Below, in pieces: positions 17,436 to 25,721 of a stretch of 64,000 nt of DNA. The translations under genes were made by a program, and so were the position numbers. Every line of letters starts with the position of its first letter. The stretch's first letter is position 1. This DNA comes from Polaromonas sp. (GTDB lineage Bacteria; Pseudomonadota; Gammaproteobacteria; Burkholderiales; Burkholderiaceae_C): NCBI RefSeq assembly GCF_029945895.1, contig NZ_JAQSDL010000085.1:62001-126000 (forward strand), given 5' to 3'. Under the pieces are notes generated by a model. That model searched no databases. It was not told the origin of the DNA and saw only the letters and a list, made by a program, of their open reading frames with translations.

Positions 17436-18134
17436 ATGAACGCGACACTGCAGCAAAACCATGACCTCGCAGGTCATGGCGTCCCGGGCGGTTTTGAACT
17501 AGTGTACGCAGATGCCGCCCTGCTGGTGCTGGCCAAACCCGCCGGCCTGCTGGCGGTGCCTGGCAAGGGAGAGGACAAGCAGGACTGCCTGAGCGCACGC
17601 GTCCAGGCGAGCTACCCCGACGCGCTGGTGGTGCACCGTCTCGACATGGCCACCTCGGGCCTGATGCTGATGGCGCGCAGCATCAGCATCCAGCGAGCCC
17701 TGGGCGCGCTGTTCGAGCGGCGCCAGATTCACAAGCGTTATATCGCCGTGGTGGATGGCCAGCCTGCGGCCGTGAGCGCCGATCCCGGAGGCTGGAGCCT
17801 GATCGACCTGCCCATCGTGGTGGACTGGCCGCGCCGGCCACTGCGCATCATCGACGATGAACGGGGCAAGCCCAGCCAGACACGCTGGCGGGCCGTGGCG
17901 GTTGACGCCGCCACCCGCAGCACACGCGTGGAACTTGAACCCCTCACCGGCCGCTCGCACCAGCTGCGTGTGCACCTGCAGGCCCTGGGCCACCCGATTC
18001 TGGGCGACAGGTTGTATGCACCCGAGGACGTGCAGGCCCGCGCGCCCCGGCTGCTGCTGCATGCCTGCGCGCTGGGTTTTGTGCATCCCGTCAGCGGCCT
18101 GCCCCTGCAGTTCGACAGCCCCGCGCCCTTCTGA
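17436..18134 (+). CDS. RluA-family pseudouridine synthase
   Basis: A 232-residue enzyme converting uridine to pseudouridine in rRNA or tRNA. The catalytic Asp is in [12 protein letters not shown] (about residue 70). The other motifs are [12 protein letters not shown] near the N-terminus, [11 protein letters not shown], and the C-terminal [20 protein letters not shown]. It has no S4 domain and is short, as in the RluA subtype that modifies 23S rRNA and tRNA. Assignment to RluA itself is plausible but not proven. It is divergent from the orphan c-subunit gene by 41 bp. Confidence 0.9.
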   Translation: MNATLQQNHDLAGHGVPGGFELVYADAALLVLAKPAGLLAVPGKGEDKQDCLSARVQASYPDALVVHRLDMATSGLMLMARSISIQRALGALFERRQIHKRYIAVVDGQPAAVSADPGGWSLIDLPIVVDWPRRPLRIIDDERGKPSQTRWRAVAVDAATRSTRVELEPLTGRSHQLRVHLQALGHPILGDRLYAPEDVQARAPRLLLHACALGFVHPVSGLPLQFDSPAPF

Positions 18135-18203
18135 CCAACCGGCGCGCCAGGCTGGAACTTCAGCGCAGGCTTTGCATCCCAAACTGATCACCGGAGATTG
18201 TCG

Positions 18204-18851
18204 ATGCGCCCTGTCCCGCCAGCCCCCTCCCCCGGCGCCCCGCTGCGCCGCCGCACCGTGGCCGCAGCACTGATGGCGGCGCCCGCGCTGTGGCTGGGCT
18301 CGCGCGCCCAGCCGGTCGCCAGCCGCCGCGCCACCCCGGCGCAAACCGAAGGGCCGTTTTATCCGGTGGTTCTGCCGCGGGACAGCGACCATGACCTGCT
18401 GCGCAACGGCGCACTGAACTACCCTGAAGGGCAAAGCGCCTGGCTCGAGGGCAGCGTCACCGACCTGGCCGGAAAACCCGTGGCCGGTGCGCAGGTGGAG
18501 ATCTGGCAATGCGACCACGCCGGCCACTACCACCACCCCGGTGACGGCAACCGCGCCGACCGCCGCTTCCAGGGCTTTGGCCGCATGACGGCGGACACCG
18601 AAGGCCGCTACCGCTTTCGCACCCTGCGCCCGGTGGCGTATGGCGGGCGTACACCGCACATCCACCTCAAGGTCAAGCTTGGCCAGCGGGAACTGCTGAC
18701 CACCCAGCTGTATGTGGCTGACGATCCCGGCAACCCACGCGACTTTTTATGGCGCAGCCTCGGCGAGGCGGACCGGGCGGCCCTGACCGTGCCGTTTGCG
18801 CCGGGCAGCGACGGCCTGCAGGCGCGCTTTTCCATCGTGCTGGCCGCCTGA
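18204..18851 (+). CDS. exported intradiol ring-cleavage dioxygenase-like protein
   Basis: A 215-residue protein with a twin-arginine-like export signal (LRRRTVAAALMAAPALWLGS) followed by a catechol-dioxygenase beta-sandwich. Fe(III) ligands of the family can be matched: Tyr in AGHYHHPG, Tyr in RPVAYGGR, and the two His in TPHIHLKV. TEGPFYP and WLEGSVTDLAGKPVAGAQVEIWQ are also characteristic. Family members with a signal act outside the cytoplasm on unknown aromatic diols; some lack activity on catechol. CCGGAGA and the ATG at 18204 set the start. No aromatic pathway genes lie nearby. Confidence 0.85.
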   Translation: MRPVPPAPSPGAPLRRRTVAAALMAAPALWLGSRAQPVASRRATPAQTEGPFYPVVLPRDSDHDLLRNGALNYPEGQSAWLEGSVTDLAGKPVAGAQVEIWQCDHAGHYHHPGDGNRADRRFQGFGRMTADTEGRYRFRTLRPVAYGGRTPHIHLKVKLGQRELLTTQLYVADDPGNPRDFLWRSLGEADRAALTVPFAPGSDGLQARFSIVLAA

Positions 18852-18900
18852 ACCGCCAGCACACCGGTCGGCGCCGCTGTTTGTCGGTAACATCCCAGCC

Positions 18901-19656
18901 ATGACCCAACACCTCTTTATCCTCACCGGTGCCTCCCGCGGCATGGGCCTGGCCATGGCGCGCAAGCTGCTCATGCCGGGCAACACCCTGCTGTGCATTT
19001 CACGCAAGGCCAATGAGACGCTGGCCGCGCAGGCCAAAATTGCCGGCACGCCGCTGCTGCAGTGGACGCTGGACCTGGCGCGAAGCGCAGACGCCAGCGC
19101 GCGGCTCGAGCAATGGCTGCGCGAGCAGGCCCACGCCGTTTTTTCCAGCGCCGTGCTGATCAACAATGCCGGCATGATTCCGCGCATCGGACCGCTCAGC
19201 GACGCCGATGCCGACGACCTGCGCCTGGGGCTGCGCGTCGGCCTGGAAGCGCCCATGCAGCTGAGCGCGGCTTTTTTGCGCGCCACCGAAAGCTGGCCGG
19301 CGCGGCGCAAGGTGCTCAATATCTCATCGGGTCTGGGACGCAAGGCCATGGCCTCGCAGTCCATCTACTGCGCGGCCAAGGCCGGCATGGACCACTTCAC
19401 GCGCTGCGTGGCGCTCGAGGAAGCCCTCAAGCCCAACGGCGCAGCGGTCTGCTCGCTGGCACCCGGGGTGATCGACACCGACATGCAGGTCCAGCTGCGC
19501 AGCGCCGACGCGTCGGCCTTTCCCGACCAGGTCAATTTCATCAACCTCAAGGACAAGGGCCAGCTGACGTCGCCGGACGAAGCCGCCGCACGCATCCTGG
19601 CCTACCTGGCCCGGCCAGACTTTGGCAGCCAGCCGGTGGCCGACGTGCGTGACTGA
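18901..19656 (+). CDS. SDR family oxidoreductase (sepiapterin/benzil reductase-like)
   Basis: A 251-residue short-chain dehydrogenase. It starts MTQHLFILTGASRGMGLAMA (cofactor loop TGASRGMG) and has ISRKANETL after beta2, consistent with NADPH preference (Ser-Arg-Lys). Further motifs are NNAGMIPRIGPL, ISSGLGRKA with the catalytic Ser, and YCAAKAG with the Tyr/Lys pair. The C-terminal PGVIDTDMQVQLR segment matches sepiapterin reductase and benzil reductase relatives. The substrate is unknown. It lies 49 bp behind the dioxygenase-like gene and may be co-transcribed. Confidence 0.88.
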   Translation: MTQHLFILTGASRGMGLAMARKLLMPGNTLLCISRKANETLAAQAKIAGTPLLQWTLDLARSADASARLEQWLREQAHAVFSSAVLINNAGMIPRIGPLSDADADDLRLGLRVGLEAPMQLSAAFLRATESWPARRKVLNISSGLGRKAMASQSIYCAAKAGMDHFTRCVALEEALKPNGAAVCSLAPGVIDTDMQVQLRSADASAFPDQVNFINLKDKGQLTSPDEAAARILAYLARPDFGSQPVADVRD

Positions 19657-19673
19657 AGTCCGGTCAGCAACCT

Positions 19674-19731
19674 CAGTTAGCTATACTTTTGATAGCTTCT
19701 TTCGCATGTGGGTATTGGGCTGAGGGCATAT
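19674..19731 (+). repeat. dispersed repeat family 1, copy D
   Basis: GTTAGCTATACTTTTGATAGC (GCTAT/ATAGC arms), TTCTTTCGC, ten bases, TGGGCTGAGGGCATATTT. It lies just 17 bp after the SDR stop and about 40 bp before a family-2 element. It is part of the gene-free gap 19657-20372, which consists almost entirely of repeats. Confidence 0.85.
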
Positions 19732-19769
19732 TTCGTGCGTAAACTCTCGGTGGAAATATTTTTCGGCGT

Positions 19770-20206
19770 CACGCTGCGCCTGCGGTCCGCCATGGACAGC
19801 AGGACTAACTCCCCACTCCCACCCCTAACCCTCCCTCGCTCCGCTGGGCGATGGAGGGGGGCTTCATGTGGCTGCGTGTGCTGCAACCGCGTGCAAACAT
19901 GACGGCCACTTGACTCCGACATGACGCGCTGCGCGCGTCATGTCTCCCCGCACCCGATCCCGAATCCGGGTTTCTTTCTCCACCCGTCGGGCTGGGCCGA
20001 GCAGCGCAGACGGAGGCGGGATCAGGGCGGCAGTTGTCCGAGGCGCTAGCCGAGTTCTGCCGACCCCCGCCGCAGTCGAGCAGCGCAGGTTGCCTGCAGC
20101 GAAGCGTAAGGACCCAGACCATCGGGTCGCCTTTTTCTTTGCTTACTTTCTTTTTGGCGACGCAAAAAGAAAGTGAGTTGCCGCCGGGCAACCCCCGGCT
20201 TGCTGG
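19770..20206 (+). repeat. dispersed repeat family 2, copy 2 (about 437 bp, structured)
   Basis: This is the second copy of the element at 14688-15110, in the same orientation and about 5 kb away. Its two hairpins are CATGACGCGC/GCGCGTCATG (19920-19942, 3-nt loop) and CTTACTTTCTTTTTG/CAAAAAGAAAGTGAG (20142-20177, same GCGACG loop). Both differ from copy 1 by paired changes that keep the stems. The block ends in the same GTTGCC/GGCAAC stem and GGCTTGCTGG. Confidence 0.9.
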
Positions 20207-20287
20207 TGAACTACAAACAAGCGAAGCGCTGAAGTAGTTGGCAGACATGGATCCAGGATCAAGTCAGGGATGACAGACAGCGCAGGA

Positions 20288-20344
20288 GTTCGCTATTACT
20301 TTTATAGCCAACTGCGCCCGCCCTAAATTGGCCAGCGGCCTATT
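20288..20344 (+). repeat. dispersed repeat family 1, copy E
   Basis: AGTTCGCTATTACTTTTATAGC, CAACTGCGC, ten bases, TTGGCCAGCGGCC. It is a more divergent copy with the fixed spacing. It is immediately followed by a 13-bp tandem duplication and then the stop of the universal stress gene. Confidence 0.75.
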
Positions 20345-20370
20345 GGATACGCGAAAAGGATACGCGAAAA
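20345..20370. repeat. perfect 13-bp tandem duplication
   Basis: GGATACGCGAAAA occurs twice head to tail (20345-20357 and 20358-20370). It lies between family-1 copy E and the stop codon of the universal stress gene at 20373. It looks like a recent slippage or target-site-type duplication. Confidence 0.9.
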
Positions 20371-20372
20371 AC

Positions 20373-20810
20373 TCAATCCCGCACCACCAGAATCGGCAGG
20401 TGGGCATGCGACAACACCTGCGCGGCAACGCTGCCGAGCACGAGTTTTTCCAGACCGCGGCGGCCGTGGGAGCCAAGCACGATCAGGTCGGCACCGACCG
20501 CACTGGCAGTCTCCAGAATGCCCCGGTAAATCGCGTGGCCTTCAATGATGGAGGCCTTGACTGTCACGCCTGCCGCTTCCAGCACTTGTGTGGCGCCCTT
20601 GAGGGCTTCGTTGGCTTCTGCCGTGGCCGCCCCGAGGTACTGGGCCTGGCCATAGGCGAAATCGGTGCCGACCCCGCTGAAGGCGTAGGGATCGATCACG
20701 TAAATCACCGTCACCGTGCTTTTGAAAGCCTGGGCCAGTCCGCGGGCCTTGTCGACCGCCATCATTGAGGTGGACGAACCGTCCACGGGCAGCAGGATGT
20801 GTTTGAACAT
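20373..20810 (-). CDS. universal stress protein (UspA family)
   Basis: A 145-residue single-domain Usp. It begins MFKHILLPVDGSSTSMMAVD and has the ATP-binding loop GSHGRRGLEKLVLGSVAAQV (G-x2-G-x9-G-S pattern) and the C-terminal strand LPILVVRD. ATP-binding Usp dimers help survival under starvation and oxidative stress. It is followed downstream by repeats rather than a terminator I can recognise. The DUF427 gene at 20847-21128 is transcribed in the same direction just upstream, 36 bp away, so they may form an operon. Confidence 0.93.
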   Translation of the reverse strand: MFKHILLPVDGSSTSMMAVDKARGLAQAFKSTVTVIYVIDPYAFSGVGTDFAYGQAQYLGAATAEANEALKGATQVLEAAGVTVKASIIEGHAIYRGILETASAVGADLIVLGSHGRRGLEKLVLGSVAAQVLSHAHLPILVVRD

Positions 20811-20846
20811 GATCAGGCTTTCTTCACAAAAACTCGGTGCCCTGCA

Positions 20847-21128
20847 TCAGGGTTCGATCTTCACACCCTTCCAGAAAGCCACATGGCCCTTGATGTTGTC
20901 GGCCTCGGGTTTCGGGTCGGGGTAATACCAGGCGGCGTCGGTGTTCATTTCGCCATTGACCAGCAGGGAGTAGTAGCTGGCCTGCCCTTTCCATGCGCAC
21001 ATGGTGTGGTGGTTGCTGAAGGTGATGTGGTCGCGATTGAGCGAACTTTCGGGGAAATAGTGGTTGCCTTCCAGCACCACGGTGTCGTCACTTTGCGCAA
21101 TCACTGCGCCGTTCCAGATGGCCTTCAT
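20847..21128 (-). CDS. DUF427 family protein
   Basis: A 93-residue protein fitting the DUF427 family: MKAIWNGAVIAQSDDTVVLE, NHYFPESSLNRDHITFSNHH (PESS motif), TMCAWKGQASYYSL, and NEMNTDAAWYYPDPKPEA. These are small beta-rich proteins of unknown function that often stand alone. The longer open frame upstream is ignored because the family begins at MKAIWNG. It is likely in an operon with the universal stress gene 36 bp downstream. Confidence 0.9.
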   Translation of the reverse strand: MKAIWNGAVIAQSDDTVVLEGNHYFPESSLNRDHITFSNHHTMCAWKGQASYYSLLVNGEMNTDAAWYYPDPKPEADNIKGHVAFWKGVKIEP

Positions 21129-21240
21129 ATCGCTTCTTTCAGGGGTTGCCGGGGTCCGCCGTATGCGGAGGAAAAAAGGGGGTTTGCCTGCCAACAATCT
21201 TCGCACATTCCGCAAAGCCTGCGGGCCCGGTCTGCGAAAG

Positions 21241-21276
21241 GCAAAAAGAAAAGCGTGATGGGTGAGCATCACGCTT
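21241..21276 (-). terminator. rho-independent terminator of the glycine-zipper gene
   Basis: Reading leftward from the gene that ends at 21317: AAGCGTGATG, loop CTCACC, CATCACGCTT, then TTCTTTTTG. This is a perfect 10-bp stem (21251-21260 with 21267-21276) followed by a T-rich tract at 21250-21241. Confidence 0.8.
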
Positions 21277-21316
21277 CTATGCGGTTCCCTGGGCGTGCCG
21301 CCGAGGCGGCGGCGAA

Positions 21317-22006
21317 TCAGGCCATGCGCAGGTTGTTGCCTTCAACAATCACGCGGGAGCCCACGGGAATCGAGCTGGACACTTCGACGGTGCGGGTCGA
21401 GCCGTCGTTCATGCGAACAAGCACCTGATACACGGTGACCTTCTTCATGTTCTTTTCAACCTGGTTGCCGGCAAAGGCGCCGCCAGCAGCGCCCAGTACC
21501 GTCATGGCCGTCTTGCCGTTGCCGCCGCCCACCTGGTTACCCAGCAGGCCACCGATGACGCCACCGGCCACCGTGCCCAGGCCGACCGTGGTGTTGCCCA
21601 CGGCCACACCGTTGACTTGGCCCTGGCGCTGCACGGCAGTCACGGCTTCGACCGTGCCGCAGTCGGCGCAGACCACTGGCTTGGGCGCCGGGGCCTGGGC
21701 CACGACGACAGGCCGTGGCTGAACGACCGGTTTGGCTGGCGCCGGTCGGGCAGGCGTTGCCGCGGTCGGGCTGGTTGTGTTGTTGCTGGCCAGCTTGGCG
21801 GCCGTGCTGGACTGCGTCGTTGGCGCCAGGGCTTCGGTGCCGCCGGGCTGGGCATCGGAGCGGTTGACCACGAGTGCGGCGGCGAGCGCCATCACGGTGA
21901 CCCCGAGCACGGCCACAATCGCTATCAGCGATTTGCTGTGCTGCATGCGTTGCGAGAAAGCGGGCTGGCTGCCGGGGGTGGCGGGTGTCTGGTTGTTTGT
22001 ATCCAT
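21317..22006 (-). CDS. glycine-zipper 2TM domain envelope protein
   Basis: A 229-residue protein. It has a cytoplasmic N-terminus, one membrane helix (SLIAIVAVLGVTVMALAAAL, about 25-45), and a Pro/Ala-rich linker (about 75-110, including the pair CADC). A glycine-zipper segment follows (VGLGTVAGGVIGGLLGNQVG and LGAAGGAFAGNQVEKNM), then a C-terminal beta domain, QVLVRMNDGSTRTVEV. Rickettsia 17-kDa-antigen/SlyB-like proteins share this 2TM motif; the role is probably envelope integrity. AAGGAGT precedes the ATG at 22006. A clear terminator follows at 21241-21276. Confidence 0.85.
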   Translation of the reverse strand: MDTNNQTPATPGSQPAFSQRMQHSKSLIAIVAVLGVTVMALAAALVVNRSDAQPGGTEALAPTTQSSTAAKLASNNTTSPTAATPARPAPAKPVVQPRPVVVAQAPAPKPVVCADCGTVEAVTAVQRQGQVNGVAVGNTTVGLGTVAGGVIGGLLGNQVGGGNGKTAMTVLGAAGGAFAGNQVEKNMKKVTVYQVLVRMNDGSTRTVEVSSSIPVGSRVIVEGNNLRMA

Positions 22007-22173
22007 GATGGGTACTCCTTGGTTGAGCCTCAGTTGTAACCAACTCATGTGAACGCGGATGTAGGACGACGTGACATTCGTAAGGGAAGGTTAGCGCGAC
22101 CCGCTTCGAAACGTGCGTTATTGCGCACTTGCGGGCATCTTCACCCGCTGCTCACCGCGGCTTGACCTGTGCT

Positions 22174-22686
22174 TTACACGCCGCCCTGCGGGTGGGTCGG
22201 ATCGATCCACAACACCTGCTCGGGCTTTTCAACCGGCGCGATATCGAGGTTGATGGCCACCGCTTCGCCGTCGCTGCGACACAGCACACACTCGAGCAGT
22301 TCGGTCGGGCTGGCGTTGATTTCCTGGTGCGGCACATAGGGCGGCACGTAGATGAAGTCCCCCGGACCCGCCTCGGCGGTGAACTCCAGGTGCTCGCCCC
22401 AACGCATGCGGGCACGCCCCCTGACGATATAAATCACGCTTTCCAGATGACCGTGATGGTGCGCGCCGGTCTTGGCGTTGGCATGGATGGTGACGGTGCC
22501 GGCCCAGAGTTTCTGGGCACCGACGCGAGCGAAATTGATCGCCGCCTTGCGGTCCATGCCGGGCGTGGACGGCACGTTGCCGTCCAGCTGTCCACCGGGG
22601 ATCACGCGCACACCGTCGTGTTTCCAGTCGGTGTTGACATGGGAGTGATCGGCGATGCGGGATGGGTCGTGGGAATGGGTGCTCAT
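22174..22686 (-). CDS. cupin-domain protein
   Basis: A 170-residue protein with a single cupin barrel. Motif 1 is GAHHHGHLESVIYIVRG (metal-binding His and Glu) and motif 2 is GPGDFIYVPPYVPHQEIN. Downstream it has two Cys (LECVLCRSDGE), and the C-terminus reads VLWIDPTHPQGGV. The N-terminus is His-rich (MSTHSHDPSRIADHSHVN). It is probably a small metal-dependent enzyme or sensor of unknown substrate. It lies 106 bp downstream of the TetR gene in the same direction. The frame is open well upstream but has no family similarity there. Confidence 0.85.
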   Translation of the reverse strand: MSTHSHDPSRIADHSHVNTDWKHDGVRVIPGGQLDGNVPSTPGMDRKAAINFARVGAQKLWAGTVTIHANAKTGAHHHGHLESVIYIVRGRARMRWGEHLEFTAEAGPGDFIYVPPYVPHQEINASPTELLECVLCRSDGEAVAINLDIAPVEKPEQVLWIDPTHPQGGV

Positions 22687-22792
22687 GAAGGCAAGCCTAC
22701 ACCACGGCGCGGTCGAGTCAAGCACCACCACAAGGCCAGCCTGCGATGGATGGATCCCGCGGGGAGGCAGCTTATCAGCGCCTGCGCTAGCG

Positions 22793-23548
22793 TCAGCCCC
22801 TGGCCCGCGCAGCCTTGCGCCCGCTCGCCGGTACCGCCTCTGCCGATGGCGCTTCTTCAGGAAAGGGTGGCAACGGCCGGCGGGCCACGGCGGCAGCCTC
22901 GTCGGGTGGCACGCCCAACCCGCGCAGCACCAGGGTGGCCACGGCCACGCCATGGTCGGGAGGCGCCTGCCCCATCGCCACGCGCAGCATGGCCTGCGCG
23001 CCCGCGCCGTTAATCATGTCCATGGCGGCTTCTTCGCTGGTCACCTTGAAGCTCTTCTGCTTGACGCCCAGCCGCAGGTCGGCCAATGCGTATTTCAGGA
23101 CGCCCTGCAACAGCAGCGGCGTGGCGGCCGACACATCGAGCAGCATCAGGGCCCACTGCGGGCTTTGCTCGGCCAGCCAGATGTAGCGGCGCTGGCCGAT
23201 GGCCATGCGCTCCGCGCCTTCCTTGACCTGCGGGTAGCTCTGGGCAATGCGCTCACACAAGGTGCGGGCCAGCACCAGCGCCACCTCCTGCAGCACCGCT
23301 TCCTTGGTGGCGAAGTGGTTGTAGACGGTGCCGGTGGTCATGCTCGCGACCTCCGCAATCTCCTGGATGGTGGCGCCCGCCACCCCACGCGCCGAGAACA
23401 CCTGGATCGCCGCCTGCACCAGTTGCAGTCGCGTGCGCTCACGCTTGCCGGGCCGCTCACCGGCCCCCTCCCCGACCATCAACCAGCGCGTCAAAACGGG
23501 TGGCAGCGGGGGTATTGACGGTGCCATTAATTTTAATTTATCATTCAT
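22793..23548 (-). CDS. TetR-family transcriptional regulator
   Basis: A 251-residue regulator. The TetR HTH lies at about residues 35-85: RTRLQLVQAAIQVFSARGVA, GATIQEIAEVASMTTGTVYN, HFATKEAVLQEV. The ligand-binding helical domain extends to about 215, followed by a low-complexity basic tail (AVPASGRKAARARG). The 30-residue N-terminal extension rich in Pro is unusual, and a shorter start is possible. It is divergent from a diheme cytochrome c gene, with an inverted repeat between them (23552-23566), so it probably represses that gene and itself. Confidence 0.9.
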   Translation of the reverse strand: MNDKLKLMAPSIPPLPPVLTRWLMVGEGAGERPGKRERTRLQLVQAAIQVFSARGVAGATIQEIAEVASMTTGTVYNHFATKEAVLQEVALVLARTLCERIAQSYPQVKEGAERMAIGQRRYIWLAEQSPQWALMLLDVSAATPLLLQGVLKYALADLRLGVKQKSFKVTSEEAAMDMINGAGAQAMLRVAMGQAPPDHGVAVATLVLRGLGVPPDEAAAVARRPLPPFPEEAPSAEAVPASGRKAARARG

Positions 23549-23551
23549 TTT

Positions 23552-23566
23552 TGAACTATGTGTTCA
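23552..23566. promoter_or_regulatory. candidate TetR operator
   Basis: TGAAC, five bases, GTTCA forms a perfect 5-bp inverted repeat. It starts 4 bp upstream of the TetR start codon and 40 bp before the cytochrome c start, in the only AT-rich part of the gap. The position and dyad size fit a TetR-family site; binding is inferred. Confidence 0.6.
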
Positions 23567-23605
23567 TTTTTGCCAGCAAACTACATTTTACACACTGAGG
23601 GAATC

Positions 23606-24508
23606 ATGAGGAAAAAGATCTGGATCAAGCGCATCGTCATCGGCATGGCCGTGCTGCTGGGCCTGGCCGGCGCGGCGGTGCTGGCGGGCGTGCAGCTCGC
23701 CGGGCAAAAGATGCAACGCAAGGTGGCCGTGACGGTGTCGCCCGTGGCCTGGGGCGAAGACGCACAGGCGCTGGGGCGCGGCAGATACCTGTATGCCTCG
23801 CGCGGCTGCGTGGACTGTCATGGCGCCAACGGCGCCGGCAAACTGTTTGTGGACGATGGCAAGGGCCTGCGTATTGGCGGCCCCAACATCAGCCCCGGAC
23901 CAGGCAATGTGGTGGCGGGCTACAAGCCCGAAGACTGGGTGCGCAGCATCCGCCACGGCGTGGCTCCCGACGGACGCCCGCTGATGATCATGCCCAGCGA
24001 GGACTTCAATCGCTTCACCGACACCGACCTCGCCTCGCTGGTGGGCTACATCCGCAGTCTGCCGCCCGCCCCGGGTGGGGGCCCCATCCTGGAGCTGCCT
24101 GTGCCGGTGCGCGCCCTCTATGGATTCGGCGTGATCACGGACGCGGCGGCCAAAATCGACCACACACTGCCGCCGTCCGCCCCCGTTGAGGCCGGTGTCA
24201 ACGTGCCTCACGGCGCCTATGTCGCCAATATGTGCATGGGCTGTCACGGGGAGAAACTCGCGGGCGGCAAGATTCCCGGCGGTCCGCCCGACTGGCCGGC
24301 GGCCGCCAACCTCACCCCGGGCGAAGGCTCGGTCATGGGCCAGTACCCCAACGCCACCGCGTTCAGCCGCATGTTCAAGAGCGGAAAACGCGCCGACGGA
24401 AGCGAGATCAAAGTCATGCCTTTTGGCTCGCTGCGGGAGATCAACGATACCGACATGCAGGCCCTGTACCTCTACCTGCAGTCCCTGGCGCCGCAGCCCA
24501 AGGGCTGA
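23606..24508 (+). CDS. membrane-anchored diheme cytochrome c
   Basis: A 300-residue protein with an N-terminal membrane anchor or signal (IVIGMAVLLGLAGAAVLAGV, residues 11-30) and two heme sites, CVDCH (about 72) and CMGCH (about 212). Each is followed by a c-type fold with candidate Met ligands (LMIMPSEDFNRF, IKVMPFGSLREI). It resembles the cytochrome subunits that accept electrons from periplasmic dehydrogenases. A GAGGGA site precedes the ATG at 23606. It is probably controlled by the divergent TetR gene. It converges on the serine hydrolase gene 17 bp away. Confidence 0.88.
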   Translation: MRKKIWIKRIVIGMAVLLGLAGAAVLAGVQLAGQKMQRKVAVTVSPVAWGEDAQALGRGRYLYASRGCVDCHGANGAGKLFVDDGKGLRIGGPNISPGPGNVVAGYKPEDWVRSIRHGVAPDGRPLMIMPSEDFNRFTDTDLASLVGYIRSLPPAPGGGPILELPVPVRALYGFGVITDAAAKIDHTLPPSAPVEAGVNVPHGAYVANMCMGCHGEKLAGGKIPGGPPDWPAAANLTPGEGSVMGQYPNATAFSRMFKSGKRADGSEIKVMPFGSLREINDTDMQALYLYLQSLAPQPKG

Positions 24509-24525
24509 ACGCCCCTCATCGACAT

Positions 24526-25710
24526 TCAGGCGTCGAGCATTGCGCTGTAGACCAGTTGACGGAACAGCGGCCGGTAGTGGTCACGCTGGTTGGGTGCCTG
24601 AATCATCAGGATCGCATACAGGTCTTCGACCGGGTCCACAAAAAACGTGGTGCCGGCGATGCCGCCCCAGTAATACAGCCCCTTCGAGCCGGGCACGGAC
24701 GCGATGCCGGTGGCGGTGCGCACGGCAAAGCCGAGGCCGAAGCCATACCCGGGTGGCAACACGTCACCCGTGACGGGAATGGTGCCCAGGTGATCGGCCG
24801 TCATGAAGTCCACGGTGCGTGGGCCCAGCAGGCGCACGCCGTCGAGTTCGCCCCGGTTGCGCATGAACTGGAGAAAACGCGCGTAATCCATGGTGGTGGA
24901 CAGCAGGCCGCCGCCGCCGCTTTCCATGGCCGCCGCGCGGCGCGGCTCCAGCACGCGCATCGGCACACCGCCGTCCGGGTCGTGGGCAAAGGGTTCGGCG
25001 ATACGCGCATGGTGGGCCGGGTCCACCGAGAAAGCGGTGTCGTGCATGCCCAGGGGAATGAAGATGTTGCTGCGCAGGTACGCACCCAGGGTCTGGCCGC
25101 TGAGCACCTCGACCAGCCGTCCCAGCACGTCCGTCGCGCGGCTGTACTCCCAGACGCTGCCGGGCGGGTACATCAGTGGCAAGCCGGCCAGCACTCTGGA
25201 AAACTCGGCATTGCTGCGTTCGCGCGAGCCGATCTGCAGCCTGGCGTACTGGCGCTGCACGTCGGCGTTTCCAAGAAATTCGTAGGTCAGCCCGGCGGTA
25301 TGGCGCAACAGGTCCTGCACGGTGGCGGGCCGGTGAACATCGGCCAGCATTACCTGGCCGCCCTGCTCCACGGCCACCTTCTGGTTGGCAAATTCCGGCA
25401 GGTGCCTGGCCACCGGGTCACTGAGCAACAGCTTGCCCTGCTCCACAAGCATCATCACCGCGACCGACACCACGGGTTTGGTCATGGAGTAGATGCGGAA
25501 AATGGACTCGCGGGTCATCGGGCTGCCGGCCGCCGGGTCCTGCCGGCCCAGGCTTTCGAACAGGGCGACCTTGCCGCGGCGCGCCACCAGCGCCACCGCG
25601 CCGGGCAGGCGCCCGCAGTCGATGTCGGCCTGCAGCACGGTCAGCAGGCGCTGCAAACGCTCAGGACACAGGCCCACCGCGGCCGGTGCAGTGAAAGCCA
25701 GTTCAGTCAT
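24526..25710 (-). CDS. serine hydrolase, class C beta-lactamase/EstB-like
   Basis: A 394-residue penicillin-binding-protein-fold hydrolase. The nucleophile lies in IYSMTKPVVSVAVM (S-x-x-K, about residue 76). The Tyr motif is WEYSRATDVLGR, and the third motif region reads YYWGGIAGTTFFVDP (WGG instead of KTG, as in EstB-type esterases). No signal peptide is seen, so a cytoplasmic esterase is more likely than a beta-lactamase. The start at 25710 leaves 11 bp to the upstream MetE-like gene, indicating an operon. Confidence 0.88.
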   Translation of the reverse strand: MTELAFTAPAAVGLCPERLQRLLTVLQADIDCGRLPGAVALVARRGKVALFESLGRQDPAAGSPMTRESIFRIYSMTKPVVSVAVMMLVEQGKLLLSDPVARHLPEFANQKVAVEQGGQVMLADVHRPATVQDLLRHTAGLTYEFLGNADVQRQYARLQIGSRERSNAEFSRVLAGLPLMYPPGSVWEYSRATDVLGRLVEVLSGQTLGAYLRSNIFIPLGMHDTAFSVDPAHHARIAEPFAHDPDGGVPMRVLEPRRAAAMESGGGGLLSTTMDYARFLQFMRNRGELDGVRLLGPRTVDFMTADHLGTIPVTGDVLPPGYGFGLGFAVRTATGIASVPGSKGLYYWGGIAGTTFFVDPVEDLYAILMIQAPNQRDHYRPLFRQLVYSAMLDA

Positions 25711-25721
25711 GGTTGCCCGCC

